From positions 1,550,001 to 1,614,000 of the forward strand of contig NZ_AP019367.1 of assembly GCF_003966955.1 (NCBI RefSeq): a stretch of DNA of 64,000 nt. Direction: 5' to 3'. Of the stretch, positions 1 to 17,717 are shown piece by piece. Each line of letters begins with the position of its first letter. Position 1 is the stretch's first letter. The notes under the pieces were generated by a model. It searched no databases and was not told the DNA's origin. It was given only the letters and a program-made list of their open reading frames with translations. The stretch comes from Parolsenella catena (GTDB lineage Bacteria; Actinomycetota; Coriobacteriia; Coriobacteriales; Atopobiaceae). Made by a program: the position numbers and the translations under genes.

Positions 1-10
1 CGGGTCCCAG

Positions 11-1486
11 ATGGAGAGCTACCTGCCGGACAAGATTCGCGAGATGCGCTCCATGGCTCGCTCGCAACCCAGTCGCATCCGCTCTGACCAGCAGCTCTTC
101 TACGAGCAGGCTCGCTTCATGGAGGACTACGAGGACAGCATCGAGAGCTACTCCACGTTCAGCCACTACTTTCCCACATACGAGTCCATGGGCAACCGCG
201 ACCTGCGCCGCTACTTCTCCTGGCGCGCGCACGTGCGTGCGGGCAAGGTCATACCCACGAGCCTCTCGTTCGTGTTCGTGCTGTTCTACGAACTCATCTG
301 CGGCATTGGCGTCAGCAGCCCTAAGGAGGGCTTCGCAAAGATCGAGTCGCTGTGGCAGGAGTACCGCATCTTTGAGCCAAAGATCGACCGCCATGCAAAG
401 CGATGGCTGAGGGACTACGCCGCCTGGCACAACCTTCCCCGAGATCTCATCGCCCCCTACGTTGACCTTGGCTTTGACCAGGCAATCATCTGCCTGAGAG
501 ACTCCTTGGCCTCATGGCCCGGGGCCGACGACGGCGCAGACACCTCAGGCGAGGGCGAGGCGTTCGAGGCACTCGAGGAGCTCTCGAGCTACCGGCTCGG
601 CGCAAGCCGTCTCTACGCGGACAGGCCCGAGACACTCCGCCACGTTGCCCTGGGCACGCTCGCCAGGCTCTCCGCCTACTACGACAAGCATCGCAAGAGC
701 GGACTTCTCGACACGTTCTTCGGGTCACCCATCGCCAGGCCCTACCAGATGTTCGGCTCAGCCGTGTTCTTTGCCCCCGCACCCCACCCGGACGCAACCT
801 ACGGGCTCGACCCAGTCAACCGATACGTGTGTCGCAGCGGCTCGTGGTATCGCGAGGCGTACGTCGAGACGCGGGAACGCAACAGCAAGCTCGGCGCGAT
901 CCTGCGCGCTGTGGACCAGAGGCTCCGCAACGCCATTGGCTACGAGCACCCGCTCGTGGAGAAGGACGTGCCCAAGTACCTCGCAAAGATCATCGACGGG
1001 CAGATCGAGGCCCGCCTCGCGTGGGAGCATCAGCGAGAGGCTCGCATGGTGCGCGTCGACCTCTCCCAGCTCGAGGGCATTCGTGCCGCGGCAAGCGTCA
1101 CGCGCGAGGCCTTACTCGTGGACGAGGAGCGCGAGGACGCGCCCTCCGCGCCCACGACGGCAGCCGTCGCAGCGAATCCGACGCCAGATCACGATCTCGC
1201 GCAGCCACAGGCCGCCGCAACCAGCGTGCCCGTGGCCCCTACCGCGCCAGGCCCCAACGAGCCGAGCAGCGCGTTCGGCCTTACGGATGAGGAGGCCGCG
1301 CTCGTGACCGCGCTGCTCCAAGACAAGCCGGCGCCCACGGCCGCAACCTCGCTCGACATGCTCGTCGACTCCATCAACGAGAAACTGTTCGACCTCCTCG
1401 GAGATACCGCCATCGAGTTCGGCGAGAACGGCCCCGCCATCATCGAGGACTACCAGCAAGACGTGAGAGGAGCCCTTCTCCCATGA
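11..1486 (+). CDS. sngA: TerB-domain protein, Shango-like SngA (5' end probably outside window)
   Basis: The N-terminal ~180 residues resemble a TerB_N domain (LFYEQARFMEDYED, then a Y-x-PTYESM segment and an aromatic-rich YELICGIG stretch). The last ~60 residues resemble TerB_C (SINEKLFDLLGDTAIEF...IIEDY). A Pro/Ala-rich linker (about residues 370-420) separates them. TerB domains come from tellurite/phage-resistance operons, where they have been linked to membrane association. The reading frame is open to the window edge before the ATG at 11 and no RBS is visible, so the true start may lie upstream. The stop overlaps the next start by 4 bp (ATGA), which indicates translational coupling. With the following ATPase and helicase it forms the gene set of the Shango anti-phage system. 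The symbol follows that system's nomenclature from memory. Confidence 0.8.
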   Translation: MESYLPDKIREMRSMARSQPSRIRSDQQLFYEQARFMEDYEDSIESYSTFSHYFPTYESMGNRDLRRYFSWRAHVRAGKVIPTSLSFVFVLFYELICGIGVSSPKEGFAKIESLWQEYRIFEPKIDRHAKRWLRDYAAWHNLPRDLIAPYVDLGFDQAIICLRDSLASWPGADDGADTSGEGEAFEALEELSSYRLGASRLYADRPETLRHVALGTLARLSAYYDKHRKSGLLDTFFGSPIARPYQMFGSAVFFAPAPHPDATYGLDPVNRYVCRSGSWYREAYVETRERNSKLGAILRAVDQRLRNAIGYEHPLVEKDVPKYLAKIIDGQIEARLAWEHQREARMVRVDLSQLEGIRAAASVTREALLVDEEREDAPSAPTTAAVAANPTPDHDLAQPQAAATSVPVAPTAPGPNEPSSAFGLTDEEAALVTALLQDKPAPTAATSLDMLVDSINEKLFDLLGDTAIEFGENGPAIIEDYQQDVRGALLP

Positions 1487-2805
1487 CCCCAGAGACCCCC
1501 GCGAACCCCCGCGTTCCCAAGAGAATCGCCGCGGTTCTCATCAACTCGCTCAAGGGCGGCGTCGTCCCCAGAATCGGGCTGCCCTACGTCACCGTGGGCC
1601 GCAAGACCGAGATTGCGGCGCTCCTCCATGACCTTGACCTCATCGCGGACGGCGGCGCAAGCTTCCGCTTCCTCGTAGGCCGCTACGGCGCTGGCAAGAG
1701 CTTCCTGCTCCAGACCATCCGCACGCACGCCATGGGCAAGGGATTCGTCGTGGCAGACGCAGACCTCTCCCCCGAGCGCAGGCTCCAGGGAACGGCCGGG
1801 CAGGGGCTCGCCACCTACCGCGAGCTCATCCGCAACCTCTCGACCAAGACGCGTCCCGAGGGCGGCGCGCTCCAGCTCGTACTCGACCGCTGGGTGGCCA
1901 ACATGCGCGGCGGCGCCACGACCGGCGAGGTCGATGACTCCCAGGCACTCGCTCAGGCTATGGCTCCCCTCGAGGAGATGGTTCACGGCTTTGACTTTGC
2001 ACGCGTCATGCGCGCCTACCACGACGCCGCCATCAACGGCGACGACGAGCGTCGCAGCGCCGTGCTCCGCTGGCTTCGTGGCGAGCATCGAACCAAGACC
2101 GAGGCCCGCCAGGAGCTTGGCATCAACGTCTGCATCACGGACGACAACTGGTACGACTACCTCAAGCTCTTTGCCCAGTTCCTCAAGGGCGCGGGCTACG
2201 AGGGCATGCTCGTCCTCATCGACGAGCTCGTAAACCTCTACAAGATCCCGAACTCCATCACGCGTCAGTACAACTACGAGAAGATCCTCACGATGTACAA
2301 TGACACCCTCCAGGGCAAGGCCCACTACATCGGCTTCATCATGGGTGGTACGCCACAGTCCATCGAGGACCGCCGCCGTGGCGTCTACTCCTACGAGGCG
2401 CTCCGCAGCCGCCTCACCGAGGGGCGCTTCGCGCGCGAGGGGCTCGCGGACATGCTTGCGCCCGTCATCCACCTCAATCCGCTCACCTACGAGGAACTCC
2501 TCGTCCTCATCGAGAAGCTCGCGGACATCCATGCCGGCTACTTTGGCTACGGGCGCTCCCTGGGCACCGAGCAGCTCGTGAAGTTCCTCCAAATCGAGTT
2601 CGGGCGCGTCGGGGCAGAAACGCACCTCACCCCTCGCGAGGTAATCCGTGACTTCATCGAGCTGCTCGACATCATGTATCAGAACCCCGAGACAGACATG
2701 GAGGCGCTGCTGACCTCCAGCGAGTTCGCCCTGGTCTCAGGCGGCGAGTCCTCAGGCGAGGTAGACAAGCCCGGCGATCGCAACTTCGCTGAGTTCAAGA
2801 TCTAG
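1483..2805 (+). CDS. sngB: P-loop ATPase of Shango-like system (DUF2791/BrxD-type)
   Basis: 440 aa. A Walker A motif GRYGAGKS lies at residues 66-73 and a Walker B MLVLIDEL at about 242-249 (D247, E248). The overall layout matches the DUF2791/BrxD-like ATPases found in BREX and Shango loci. The start is fixed by the 4-bp overlap with the TerB gene. The helicase follows 33 bp after the stop, so the three genes are very likely one operon. Its probable role is the regulatory or motor ATPase of a phage-defence complex, by family analogy. Its substrate is not known from sequence. Confidence 0.82.
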   Translation: MTPETPANPRVPKRIAAVLINSLKGGVVPRIGLPYVTVGRKTEIAALLHDLDLIADGGASFRFLVGRYGAGKSFLLQTIRTHAMGKGFVVADADLSPERRLQGTAGQGLATYRELIRNLSTKTRPEGGALQLVLDRWVANMRGGATTGEVDDSQALAQAMAPLEEMVHGFDFARVMRAYHDAAINGDDERRSAVLRWLRGEHRTKTEARQELGINVCITDDNWYDYLKLFAQFLKGAGYEGMLVLIDELVNLYKIPNSITRQYNYEKILTMYNDTLQGKAHYIGFIMGGTPQSIEDRRRGVYSYEALRSRLTEGRFAREGLADMLAPVIHLNPLTYEELLVLIEKLADIHAGYFGYGRSLGTEQLVKFLQIEFGRVGAETHLTPREVIRDFIELLDIMYQNPETDMEALLTSSEFALVSGGESSGEVDKPGDRNFAEFKI

Positions 2806-2838
2806 CAGCCCGGCGCCAAGCATCGAGGAGGGAGGGCC

Positions 2839-5271
2839 ATGGGCACGTTCGACAGGTTTGCGCCGTTCATCCAGGACTTCATCTACGACCACGAGTGGGA
2901 GAGCCTGCGTGGCATCCAGGTCGCCGCGGCAGAGGCGATCTTCGACACGGATGACAACGTCCTGCTCACGGCCTCTACTGCCTCCGGCAAGACGGAGGCA
3001 GCCTTTTTCCCCATCCTCACCCTGTTTGATGAGGACCCGCCCGCGAGCATCGGCGCCATCTACATCGGCCCGCTCAAGGCCCTCATCAACGATCAGTTCT
3101 TGCGGCTCAACGACCTCTGCGCAGACGCGCACATTCCCGTCTGGCACTGGCACGGAGACGTCTCCTCCTCCCACAAGGCAAAGATGCTCAAGAGCCCTGG
3201 CGGCATCCTACAGATCACCCCAGAGTCCCTCGAGGCGCTGCTGCTGCACAAGCACTCCGCCATCTCAAGGCTCTTCTGCGATCTGCGCTTCGTCGTCATT
3301 GACGAGGTCCACTCCCTGCTTCGGGGAGACCGCGGAGGCCAGACCATCTGCCTCATCGAGCGCCTGAGCCGCATGGCCGGCGTGAATCCCCGACGCATCG
3401 GGCTCTCGGCGACCATCGGCGACCCAAGCGAGGTCGGCCGCTTCCTCTCAACGGGCACGGGCCGAGGCTGGGTCGTTCCCAAGGTCGAGGAGCCGCCACG
3501 AACCTGGCGCCTCTCAATGGAGCACTTCTACACGAGCGGTTCTCAAGCCTCAGACGCACTTGGCGGCCAGGCCGAGCAGTCCCTCGAGGGCATCGACTTC
3601 ATACGCAAGGCGAAGGCTGCAGACGCCGCGCAAACCATGGAGCTGGCACGCGCCACCGTCAGCGAGGCCACCAAGCCTGATGCCATCGAGGACGATGAGC
3701 CCGCCTCGCCCCAACCTGCACTCGATGGCCCCACAGACGCCGCCCCTCGCGAGGCAGACCCAGGCTATGCCTACATCTTTGAACACACCCGCGGTAAAAA
3801 GTGCCTCGTATTCGCCAACTCGCGAGAGGAGGCCGAGGCCGTCTGCACCGAGCTACGCCGCTACTGCGAGGCCCAACACGAGACAGATAGATTCCTCATC
3901 CATCACGGCAACCTATCCAGCTCTCTTCGCGAGTCTGCCGAGGAGCTCATGAGGGATGAGTCACAGGCGCTCACCACCATCACCACGGCCACCCTTGAGC
4001 TTGGCATTGACATCGGCAAGCTCGAGCGGGCATTCCAACTAGACGCACCCTTCACCGTCAGCGCATTCCTTCAGCGCATGGGTCGAACGGGAAGGCGAGG
4101 AACCCCACCCGAGATGTGGTTCGTCATGCGCGAGGAGCCCACACTGCCCCGCGCGCTCCTGCCCGAGACCATACCGTGGAAGCTAATTCAGGGCATCGCC
4201 CTTGCACAGCTCTACCGAGAGGAGCGATGGGTGGAGCCGCCGCGCCTCGACAGGCTCCCCTACAGTCTGCTCTATCACCAGACCATGGCCACGCTTGCAA
4301 GCGAGGGCGAGCTCACACCTGCCCAGCTTGCAAGCCACATACTCAACCTCGCCGTTTTTCACCGAATTACAGCCGAAGACTTCCGAGTACTGCTCAGGCA
4401 TCTGCTTCAGATTGGTCACATCGAGCAGACCGAGACAGGCGGGCTCATAGTAGGCATCTCAGGAGAGAGACTTACAAGCTCATACAAGTTCTATGCGGTC
4501 TTCCAAGAGAACATCGAGTACACGGTTCGCAGCGACTCCACTGAGCTCGGCACAATCGTGTCGCCGCCCCCAACTGGTGAGAAAATTGCCATAGCTGGCG
4601 CCACCTGGCTCGTCGAGGAAGTAGATCACAAGCGCCACGTCGTCTATGCCACAAAGGTGCGCGGACGAGTTCCCGCCTACTTTGGCGAGTGCCCCGGCGA
4701 CATCCACACGCATGTCCTCGAGCGCATGCTCAAGGTGCTTGAGGAACGTTGCACCTACCCCTATCTCATGAAGAACGCCGCAGGACGGCTTACGCTCGCT
4801 CGCCGCGCCGCGGCTGGGGCAGCGCTGGACCTACACCCACTTATCAACCTGGGTGGCAACACCTGGGGCCTCTTCCCGTGGCTTGGAAGCTACGCCTTCC
4901 TCGCGCTTGAAAGGCTTCTCAAGATCAAATGTGCCAAACAGCTCGGAATGAAGGGCATCGACTCATCGCGCCCCTACTACCTTACGTTCATCATGTCCTC
5001 TGGACCCATGGAGTTCTTTCAAACACTCATTAATGAGGCGAATAACCTAACAGATAACATGGAGCTCCTCTACCCAGACGAACTTCCGCTCTTCGAGAAG
5101 TACGACGAGTTCGTGCCTCCCGAGCTTGTATGCAAAGGGTTTGCAGAGGGAGTGCTCGACGTTGTAGGCATGAAACGCAGGGTGGCAGAGTGGGAGCCGT
5201 TTGCGCGCTCATATGAGCTTCCCGCCGGAGGCGGGGTGCCCGGCGTTGATATCCCCTGGTGTGCCAGTTAG
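2839..5271 (+). CDS. sngC: DEAD/DEAH-type helicase of Shango-like system
   Basis: 810 aa superfamily 2 helicase. Motif I is TASTASGKTE (44-53) and the DEVH box is at 155-158. A second RecA domain carries the helicase C-terminal motifs (LVFANSREEAE; TTATLELGIDIG; QRMGRTGRRG). The C-terminal ~330 residues are an Lhr-like extension without recognised motifs. The ATG follows a good SD (GGAGGGAGG, 2826-2834). This is the third gene of the TerB/ATPase/helicase unit. By family it would act on phage or stalled nucleic acid. The last 63 bp overlap the convergent methyltransferase-like gene. Confidence 0.85.
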   Translation: MGTFDRFAPFIQDFIYDHEWESLRGIQVAAAEAIFDTDDNVLLTASTASGKTEAAFFPILTLFDEDPPASIGAIYIGPLKALINDQFLRLNDLCADAHIPVWHWHGDVSSSHKAKMLKSPGGILQITPESLEALLLHKHSAISRLFCDLRFVVIDEVHSLLRGDRGGQTICLIERLSRMAGVNPRRIGLSATIGDPSEVGRFLSTGTGRGWVVPKVEEPPRTWRLSMEHFYTSGSQASDALGGQAEQSLEGIDFIRKAKAADAAQTMELARATVSEATKPDAIEDDEPASPQPALDGPTDAAPREADPGYAYIFEHTRGKKCLVFANSREEAEAVCTELRRYCEAQHETDRFLIHHGNLSSSLRESAEELMRDESQALTTITTATLELGIDIGKLERAFQLDAPFTVSAFLQRMGRTGRRGTPPEMWFVMREEPTLPRALLPETIPWKLIQGIALAQLYREERWVEPPRLDRLPYSLLYHQTMATLASEGELTPAQLASHILNLAVFHRITAEDFRVLLRHLLQIGHIEQTETGGLIVGISGERLTSSYKFYAVFQENIEYTVRSDSTELGTIVSPPPTGEKIAIAGATWLVEEVDHKRHVVYATKVRGRVPAYFGECPGDIHTHVLERMLKVLEERCTYPYLMKNAAGRLTLARRAAAGAALDLHPLINLGGNTWGLFPWLGSYAFLALERLLKIKCAKQLGMKGIDSSRPYYLTFIMSSGPMEFFQTLINEANNLTDNMELLYPDELPLFEKYDEFVPPELVCKGFAEGVLDVVGMKRRVAEWEPFARSYELPAGGGVPGVDIPWCAS

Positions 5272-6066
5272 TTTAAGATCACCATCACGAACTGGAGTGC
5301 CAAATGTATCAGCGTCGAATACCAGCGCATCATCTGGAATATAACTAGAATCTGTTGCCACCAGAATGTAGTTATCCTCAACGGCAAACTCGTCTTGTTC
5401 GCAAAGCTCGGCGTATACATTCGAGAACACGGCACCGAGGGAGGCCGCAAAGTCTCTCAAGAACGAAATATCAGAGCCCTCTTCAGCAGAGACAACGTTA
5501 GCAAGTACTGCGCCGCTAGGAGCCAAAATCTTCCTCAACTCAAAGGCACACTCAACGGTCGCAAGCGAAGCAACAGGCCTAGAGCCAGAAAACGCATCGA
5601 GAACGACACAGTCATAGGAGTTCTCTTGAGAGCTTTTAATGAAATGACGCCCATCGCAATCGTAAACACGAAGCACGCCGGGCATGAGCCGCTCCGCCTC
5701 GCCAAGATAGAAGCACGAGCGAGCAACCCTAGTAATCACGGGATCGAACTCAACAACATCAAGGGAATTAACCTGAACATCAGAACTCAAAACATGCTTT
5801 GGCCAAGCGAATCCCCCGCCACCAATCATTAAAAGCCGAGAACGCTCGTCACAATAATCAAAGGCTAAGTCAAAACCCCGAAAGTAAGAAAACACAGGCT
5901 CGAACCTACGAGAGCCCACGTATGTTGCGCTTTGGTAAGCGCCCCCAATTTGCATGACTCTGACCAAAGCGCCCGCATCATTCTTCACGGTTTTGACGAG
6001 ACAAAAGCCCTGCCTGGTGAGAAACAAGCGGGGAAGCAGATCCACGATATTGGAAAGCAGTCCCAA
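5209..6066 (-). CDS. Spermidine-synthase-fold SAM-binding protein
   Basis: Rossmann methyltransferase/aminopropyltransferase fold. It has glycine motif I LMIGGGGFAWP, an acidic strand-2 end (VVEFDP), YDCDGRHF and a YDCVVLDAFSG strand 4. An N-terminal beta segment (RVMQIGGAYQSATYVG) is typical of the uncharacterised spermidine-synthase-like family. I doubt polyamine activity because the usual D-SSDP catalytic segment reads DAFSG. The frame stays open to 6123, but that part lies in the rRNA terminator hairpin. The chosen TTG at 6066 follows a GGAGGG on the minus strand. Base composition is clearly AT-richer than its neighbours, suggesting transfer. Its 3' end overlaps the convergent helicase gene by 63 bp. 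Confidence 0.65.
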   Translation of the reverse strand: MGLLSNIVDLLPRLFLTRQGFCLVKTVKNDAGALVRVMQIGGAYQSATYVGSRRFEPVFSYFRGFDLAFDYCDERSRLLMIGGGGFAWPKHVLSSDVQVNSLDVVEFDPVITRVARSCFYLGEAERLMPGVLRVYDCDGRHFIKSSQENSYDCVVLDAFSGSRPVASLATVECAFELRKILAPSGAVLANVVSAEEGSDISFLRDFAASLGAVFSNVYAELCEQDEFAVEDNYILVATDSSYIPDDALVFDADTFGTPVRDGDLKLTGTPGDINAGHPASGGKLI

Positions 6067-6097
6067 AAAGCCCTCCGAGTTAAAGGCCTGCACCCAC

Positions 6098-6136
6098 AAA
6101 AAATGGCCCGTCGACCGCGCCAAGCGGTCGACGGGC
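6098..6136 (-). terminator. Intrinsic terminator of left rRNA operon
   Basis: Perfect 12-bp arms GCCCGTCGACCG (6106-6117) and CGGTCGACGGGC (6125-6136) with a 7-nt loop. In the minus-strand direction they are followed by a T6 tract (6098-6103) beginning 2 nt past the stem. It sits 24 nt beyond the 5S gene. Confidence 0.85.
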
Positions 6137-6159
6137 TGTCCACGTAAAATGCCCCTCGT

Positions 6160-6279
6160 TGGTCAGCGACGTCCTGCTCTCCCACGGACTCACTCCGCAG
6201 TACCATCGGCGCTGGGGGGCTTAACTTCCGGGTTCGGAATGGGACCGGGTGTACCTCCCCCGCCATGGTCGCTGACCAA
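6160..6279 (-). rRNA. rrf: 5S rRNA (left operon)
   Basis: On the minus strand the sequence contains the conserved 5S core (CCGAACCCGGAAGTTAAGC, then GCGCCGATGGTACTGC) and closing helix arms TTGGTCAGCGAC/GTCGCTGACCAA. The complementary flanks extend to 6150 and 6289, giving a processing stem. Ends were assigned by alignment from memory to E. coli 5S and may be off by a few bases. The 6280-6394 spacer to 23S holds no tRNA that I can see. Confidence 0.93.
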
Positions 6280-6394
6280 CGAGGGGCATTCTGCTGTCAG
6301 GGGCCGGCCCGGCCGGGCCCTCAGGGCCGCACAGCGCGCAACGGGAAAAGGCGTGACCGCGCCCGACGACGGGTGACGCACCGCCACCTGGGAA

Positions 6395-9345
<2,951 letters not shown>

Positions 9346-9562
9346 TACTCGACAAGATGGCGGGTCACGTCACATATCCATCGTACAGATGCGATCATGC
9401 TAGAAAATCTCGTTGCTACGCTATGCGGCTCTCAGGGTGCGGTCGGGGGCGAGCCCTCGGGACCGGACGCCGCGGCCTGCGGTCGCGCCAGTGGTAGCAG
9501 TTGGAGTGGACGGGCCGCCCCGTAGCAGGTGATGTTCCTTCTGGTGAGACGATTCTCCCTAG

Positions 9563-11079
<1,517 letters not shown>

Positions 11080-11335
11080 AGTATGGGGGCGTGAAGCCCC
11101 CACGCGTTTGAAAGCGGGTCCGACCCGTCGCTCCGATCGCTGCTATCGCTTCTCGGACTCATCTACCATTTAGGGAAAGGAATCGACGAGGCGCTTGTCG
11201 CGCACTCGCCAACCATCCTAGATAATAGTGCTGTCTGTAACTGGCGCGACCTCGTCGGTCGCGGTATCCGGTTCTCAGGGTTCGTCCCGCGCTCGGGCCG
11301 CCGGCATCTGCCGCCGCGCCGTCGCGCGAGGAGTT

Positions 11336-11364
11336 AATATACGCTCCCGCCCCGCCGCCCGCAA
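11336..11364 (-). promoter_or_regulatory. Putative rRNA promoter, left operon
   Basis: On the minus strand, -35 TTGCGG (11359-11364) and -10 TATATT (11336-11341) are separated by 17 bp, about 260 bp upstream of the 16S 5' end. The same promoter is present upstream of the right operon, but sequence upstream of the -35 differs: GC-rich here, AT-rich there. Confidence 0.6.
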
Positions 11365-11475
11365 GGGGCGCGGGGCGCCTCCACGGCTTGCACACAACTC
11401 GGGGGGCGGGGGGCGATCCGCGCGGGGCCGCCGCGCGCCGCCCCTCGGCACAGTCGTCAATTCCAACGCATACAA

Positions 11476-11513
11476 ATATACCCTGGTAGATTAGCGAATC
11501 TACCAGGGTATAT
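11476..11513 (-). terminator. Perfect 17-bp hairpin between the two rRNA operons
   Basis: Arms ATATACCCTGGTAGATT (11476-11492) and its exact complement (11497-11513) with a 4-nt AGCG loop lie 20 nt beyond the right-operon 5S gene. The position is that of an rRNA terminator. The downstream U-tract on the minus strand is poor (TTGTATG). Its sequence is unrelated to the left operon's terminator. Confidence 0.7.
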
Positions 11514-11533
11514 CCACGTAAAATGCCCCTCGT

Positions 11534-11653
11534 TGGTCAGCGACGTCCTGCTCTCCCACGGACTCACTCCGCAGTACCATCGGCGCTGGGGGGCTTAACT
11601 TCCGGGTTCGGAATGGGACCGGGTGTACCTCCCCCGCCATGGTCGCTGACCAA
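11534..11653 (-). rRNA. rrf: 5S rRNA (right operon)
   Basis: Identical to the left-operon 5S at an offset of 5,374 bp, with the same core motifs and processing stem. Ends are approximate. Confidence 0.93.
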
Positions 11654-11768
11654 CGAGGGGCATTCTGCTGTCAGGGGCCGGCCCGGCCGGGCCCTCAGGG
11701 CCGCACAGCGCGCAACGGGAAAAGGCGTGACCGCGCCCGACGACGGGTGACGCACCGCCACCTGGGAA

Positions 11769-14719
<2,951 letters not shown>

Positions 14720-14936
14720 TACTCGACAAGATGGCGGGTCACGTCACATATCCATCGTACAGATGCGATCATGCTAGAAAATCTCGTTGCTACGCTATGC
14801 GGCTCTCAGGGTGCGGTCGGGGGCGAGCCCTCGGGACCGGACGCCGCGGCCTGCGGTCGCGCCAGTGGTAGCAGTTGGAGTGGACGGGCCGCCCCGTAGC
14901 AGGTGATGTTCCTTCTGGTGAGACGATTCTCCCTAG

Positions 14937-16453
<1,517 letters not shown>

Positions 16454-16709
16454 AGTATGGGGGCGTGAAGCCCCCACGCGTTTGAAAGCGGGTCCGACCC
16501 GTCGCTCCGATCGCTGCTATCGCTTCTCGGACTCATCCATCATTTAGGGAAAGGAATCGACGAGGCGCTTGTCGCGCACTCGCCAACCATCCTAGATAAT
16601 AGTGCTGTCTGTAACTGGCGCGACCTCGTCGGTCGCGGTATCCGGTTCTCAGGGTTCGTCCCGCGCTCGGGCCGCCGGCATCTGCCGCCGCGCCGTCGCG
16701 CGAGGAGTT

Positions 16710-16738
16710 AATATACGCTCCCGCCCCGCCGCCCGCAA
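16710..16738 (-). promoter_or_regulatory. Putative rRNA promoter, right operon
   Basis: The same TTGCGG (16733-16738), 17 bp, TATATT (16710-16715) arrangement on the minus strand. The sequence beyond 16785 (upstream on the minus strand) is AT-rich (ACATACATATATAGG), unlike the left copy. It could contribute to promoter strength and to divergent transcription of the HD gene. Confidence 0.6.
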
Positions 16739-16880
16739 GGGGCGCGGGGCGCCTCCACGGCTTGCACACAACTCGGGGGGCGGGAGACATACATATATAG
16801 GTAAGAGAGTCTCGCGTTTCTCGCCCTACTAATATGTTTTGTCACGTGCAGGAGGCCTGAAACGTAAAAGGTGGGAGCAA

Positions 16881-17717
16881 TTGCGTATAGATAGAGAACG
16901 GGCCCGAAGGGCGTTCGCCGACTACGTGGCGGCATATGACCCGAACAGCCCGCGCATCGCGCTCAAGATAGCGCACACGTATCGTGTGGCAGACATCGCC
17001 GCGAGAATCGCAGGCGCCGAGGGACTGTCGGCAGAGGATGTTGACCTGGCCTGGCTATGTGGCCTCGTGCATGATGTCGGCCGCTTTGAGCAGGTGCGCC
17101 GTTGGAACACGTTTCGCGATGCAGACTCGGCAAGCCACGCGCTGCTTGGCGTGAGGGCGTTGTTTGGACCCCGCGAGCGCCTGGGCGTTCCTGTCGGTGG
17201 TACGGACGCCGGCATGCCTCGCATTCGCGACTTTGCGGCCGACAAAAGCGAGGATGAGCTCATCCGCACCGCGGTGGCGCTGCACAGCGACTACCGGCTG
17301 CCCAATGGGCTCGACGCACGCATGCGCACGTTTTGTGAGCTCACGCGTGACGCGGACAAGGCTGACATCCTTCGTACCGTAGACACCGATACGCCCGAGA
17401 CGCTCCTTGGCTGCACGGCTGACGAGCTTCTCGGCAGCAGCCTCTCCACAGAGGCCGTTGCCGCGTTTGACGAGCGACGCTGCATGTTGCGCAATGAGCG
17501 GTCGCAGCCGGCCGACTTCCTCGTAAGCTTCTGCTGCTTTGCCTTTGAACTCGCGTTCGAAGAGAGCCGCGCCATCATGCGCGAGCAGGGATACATATAT
17601 GAGCTTCTCGAGCGGCCGTTTGGCATCACGGAGCCGTTTCGCCGCGAGGGCACGCGCCACGAGCTTGGGCGCATGACCCGCGAGATGCACACCTACCTGG
17701 AGGGAGGCGCCTCATGA
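16881..17717 (+). CDS. HD-domain phosphohydrolase
   Basis: About 278 aa. The HD superfamily metal-binding signature is visible: an early H (IAHTYRVADIA), then LVHDVGRFEQ with the HD pair, followed by a later H (ALHSDYRLPNGL) and a D (RDADKADI). The fold usually hydrolyses phosphate esters or nucleotides. The substrate cannot be told from sequence. No ATG suits the start. The TTG at 16881, preceded by AGGTGGGAG, is chosen; the frame is open back to a TTG at 16839. The stop overlaps the asparaginase ATG (ATGA). The gene begins about 100 bp from the rRNA repeat and is divergent from it. Confidence 0.8.
   Translation: MRIDRERARRAFADYVAAYDPNSPRIALKIAHTYRVADIAARIAGAEGLSAEDVDLAWLCGLVHDVGRFEQVRRWNTFRDADSASHALLGVRALFGPRERLGVPVGGTDAGMPRIRDFAADKSEDELIRTAVALHSDYRLPNGLDARMRTFCELTRDADKADILRTVDTDTPETLLGCTADELLGSSLSTEAVAAFDERRCMLRNERSQPADFLVSFCCFAFELAFEESRAIMREQGYIYELLERPFGITEPFRREGTRHELGRMTREMHTYLEGGAS

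Noticed and set aside
11-5271. BREX locus
   Set aside because: A BrxD-like ATPase alone suggested BREX, but there is no PglZ, BrxC or methyltransferase of the BREX type. The TerB partner fits Shango better.
9346-9562. tRNA gene in the 16S-23S spacer
   Set aside because: No cloverleaf, TTCRANY arm or acceptor pair could be traced in either spacer copy.
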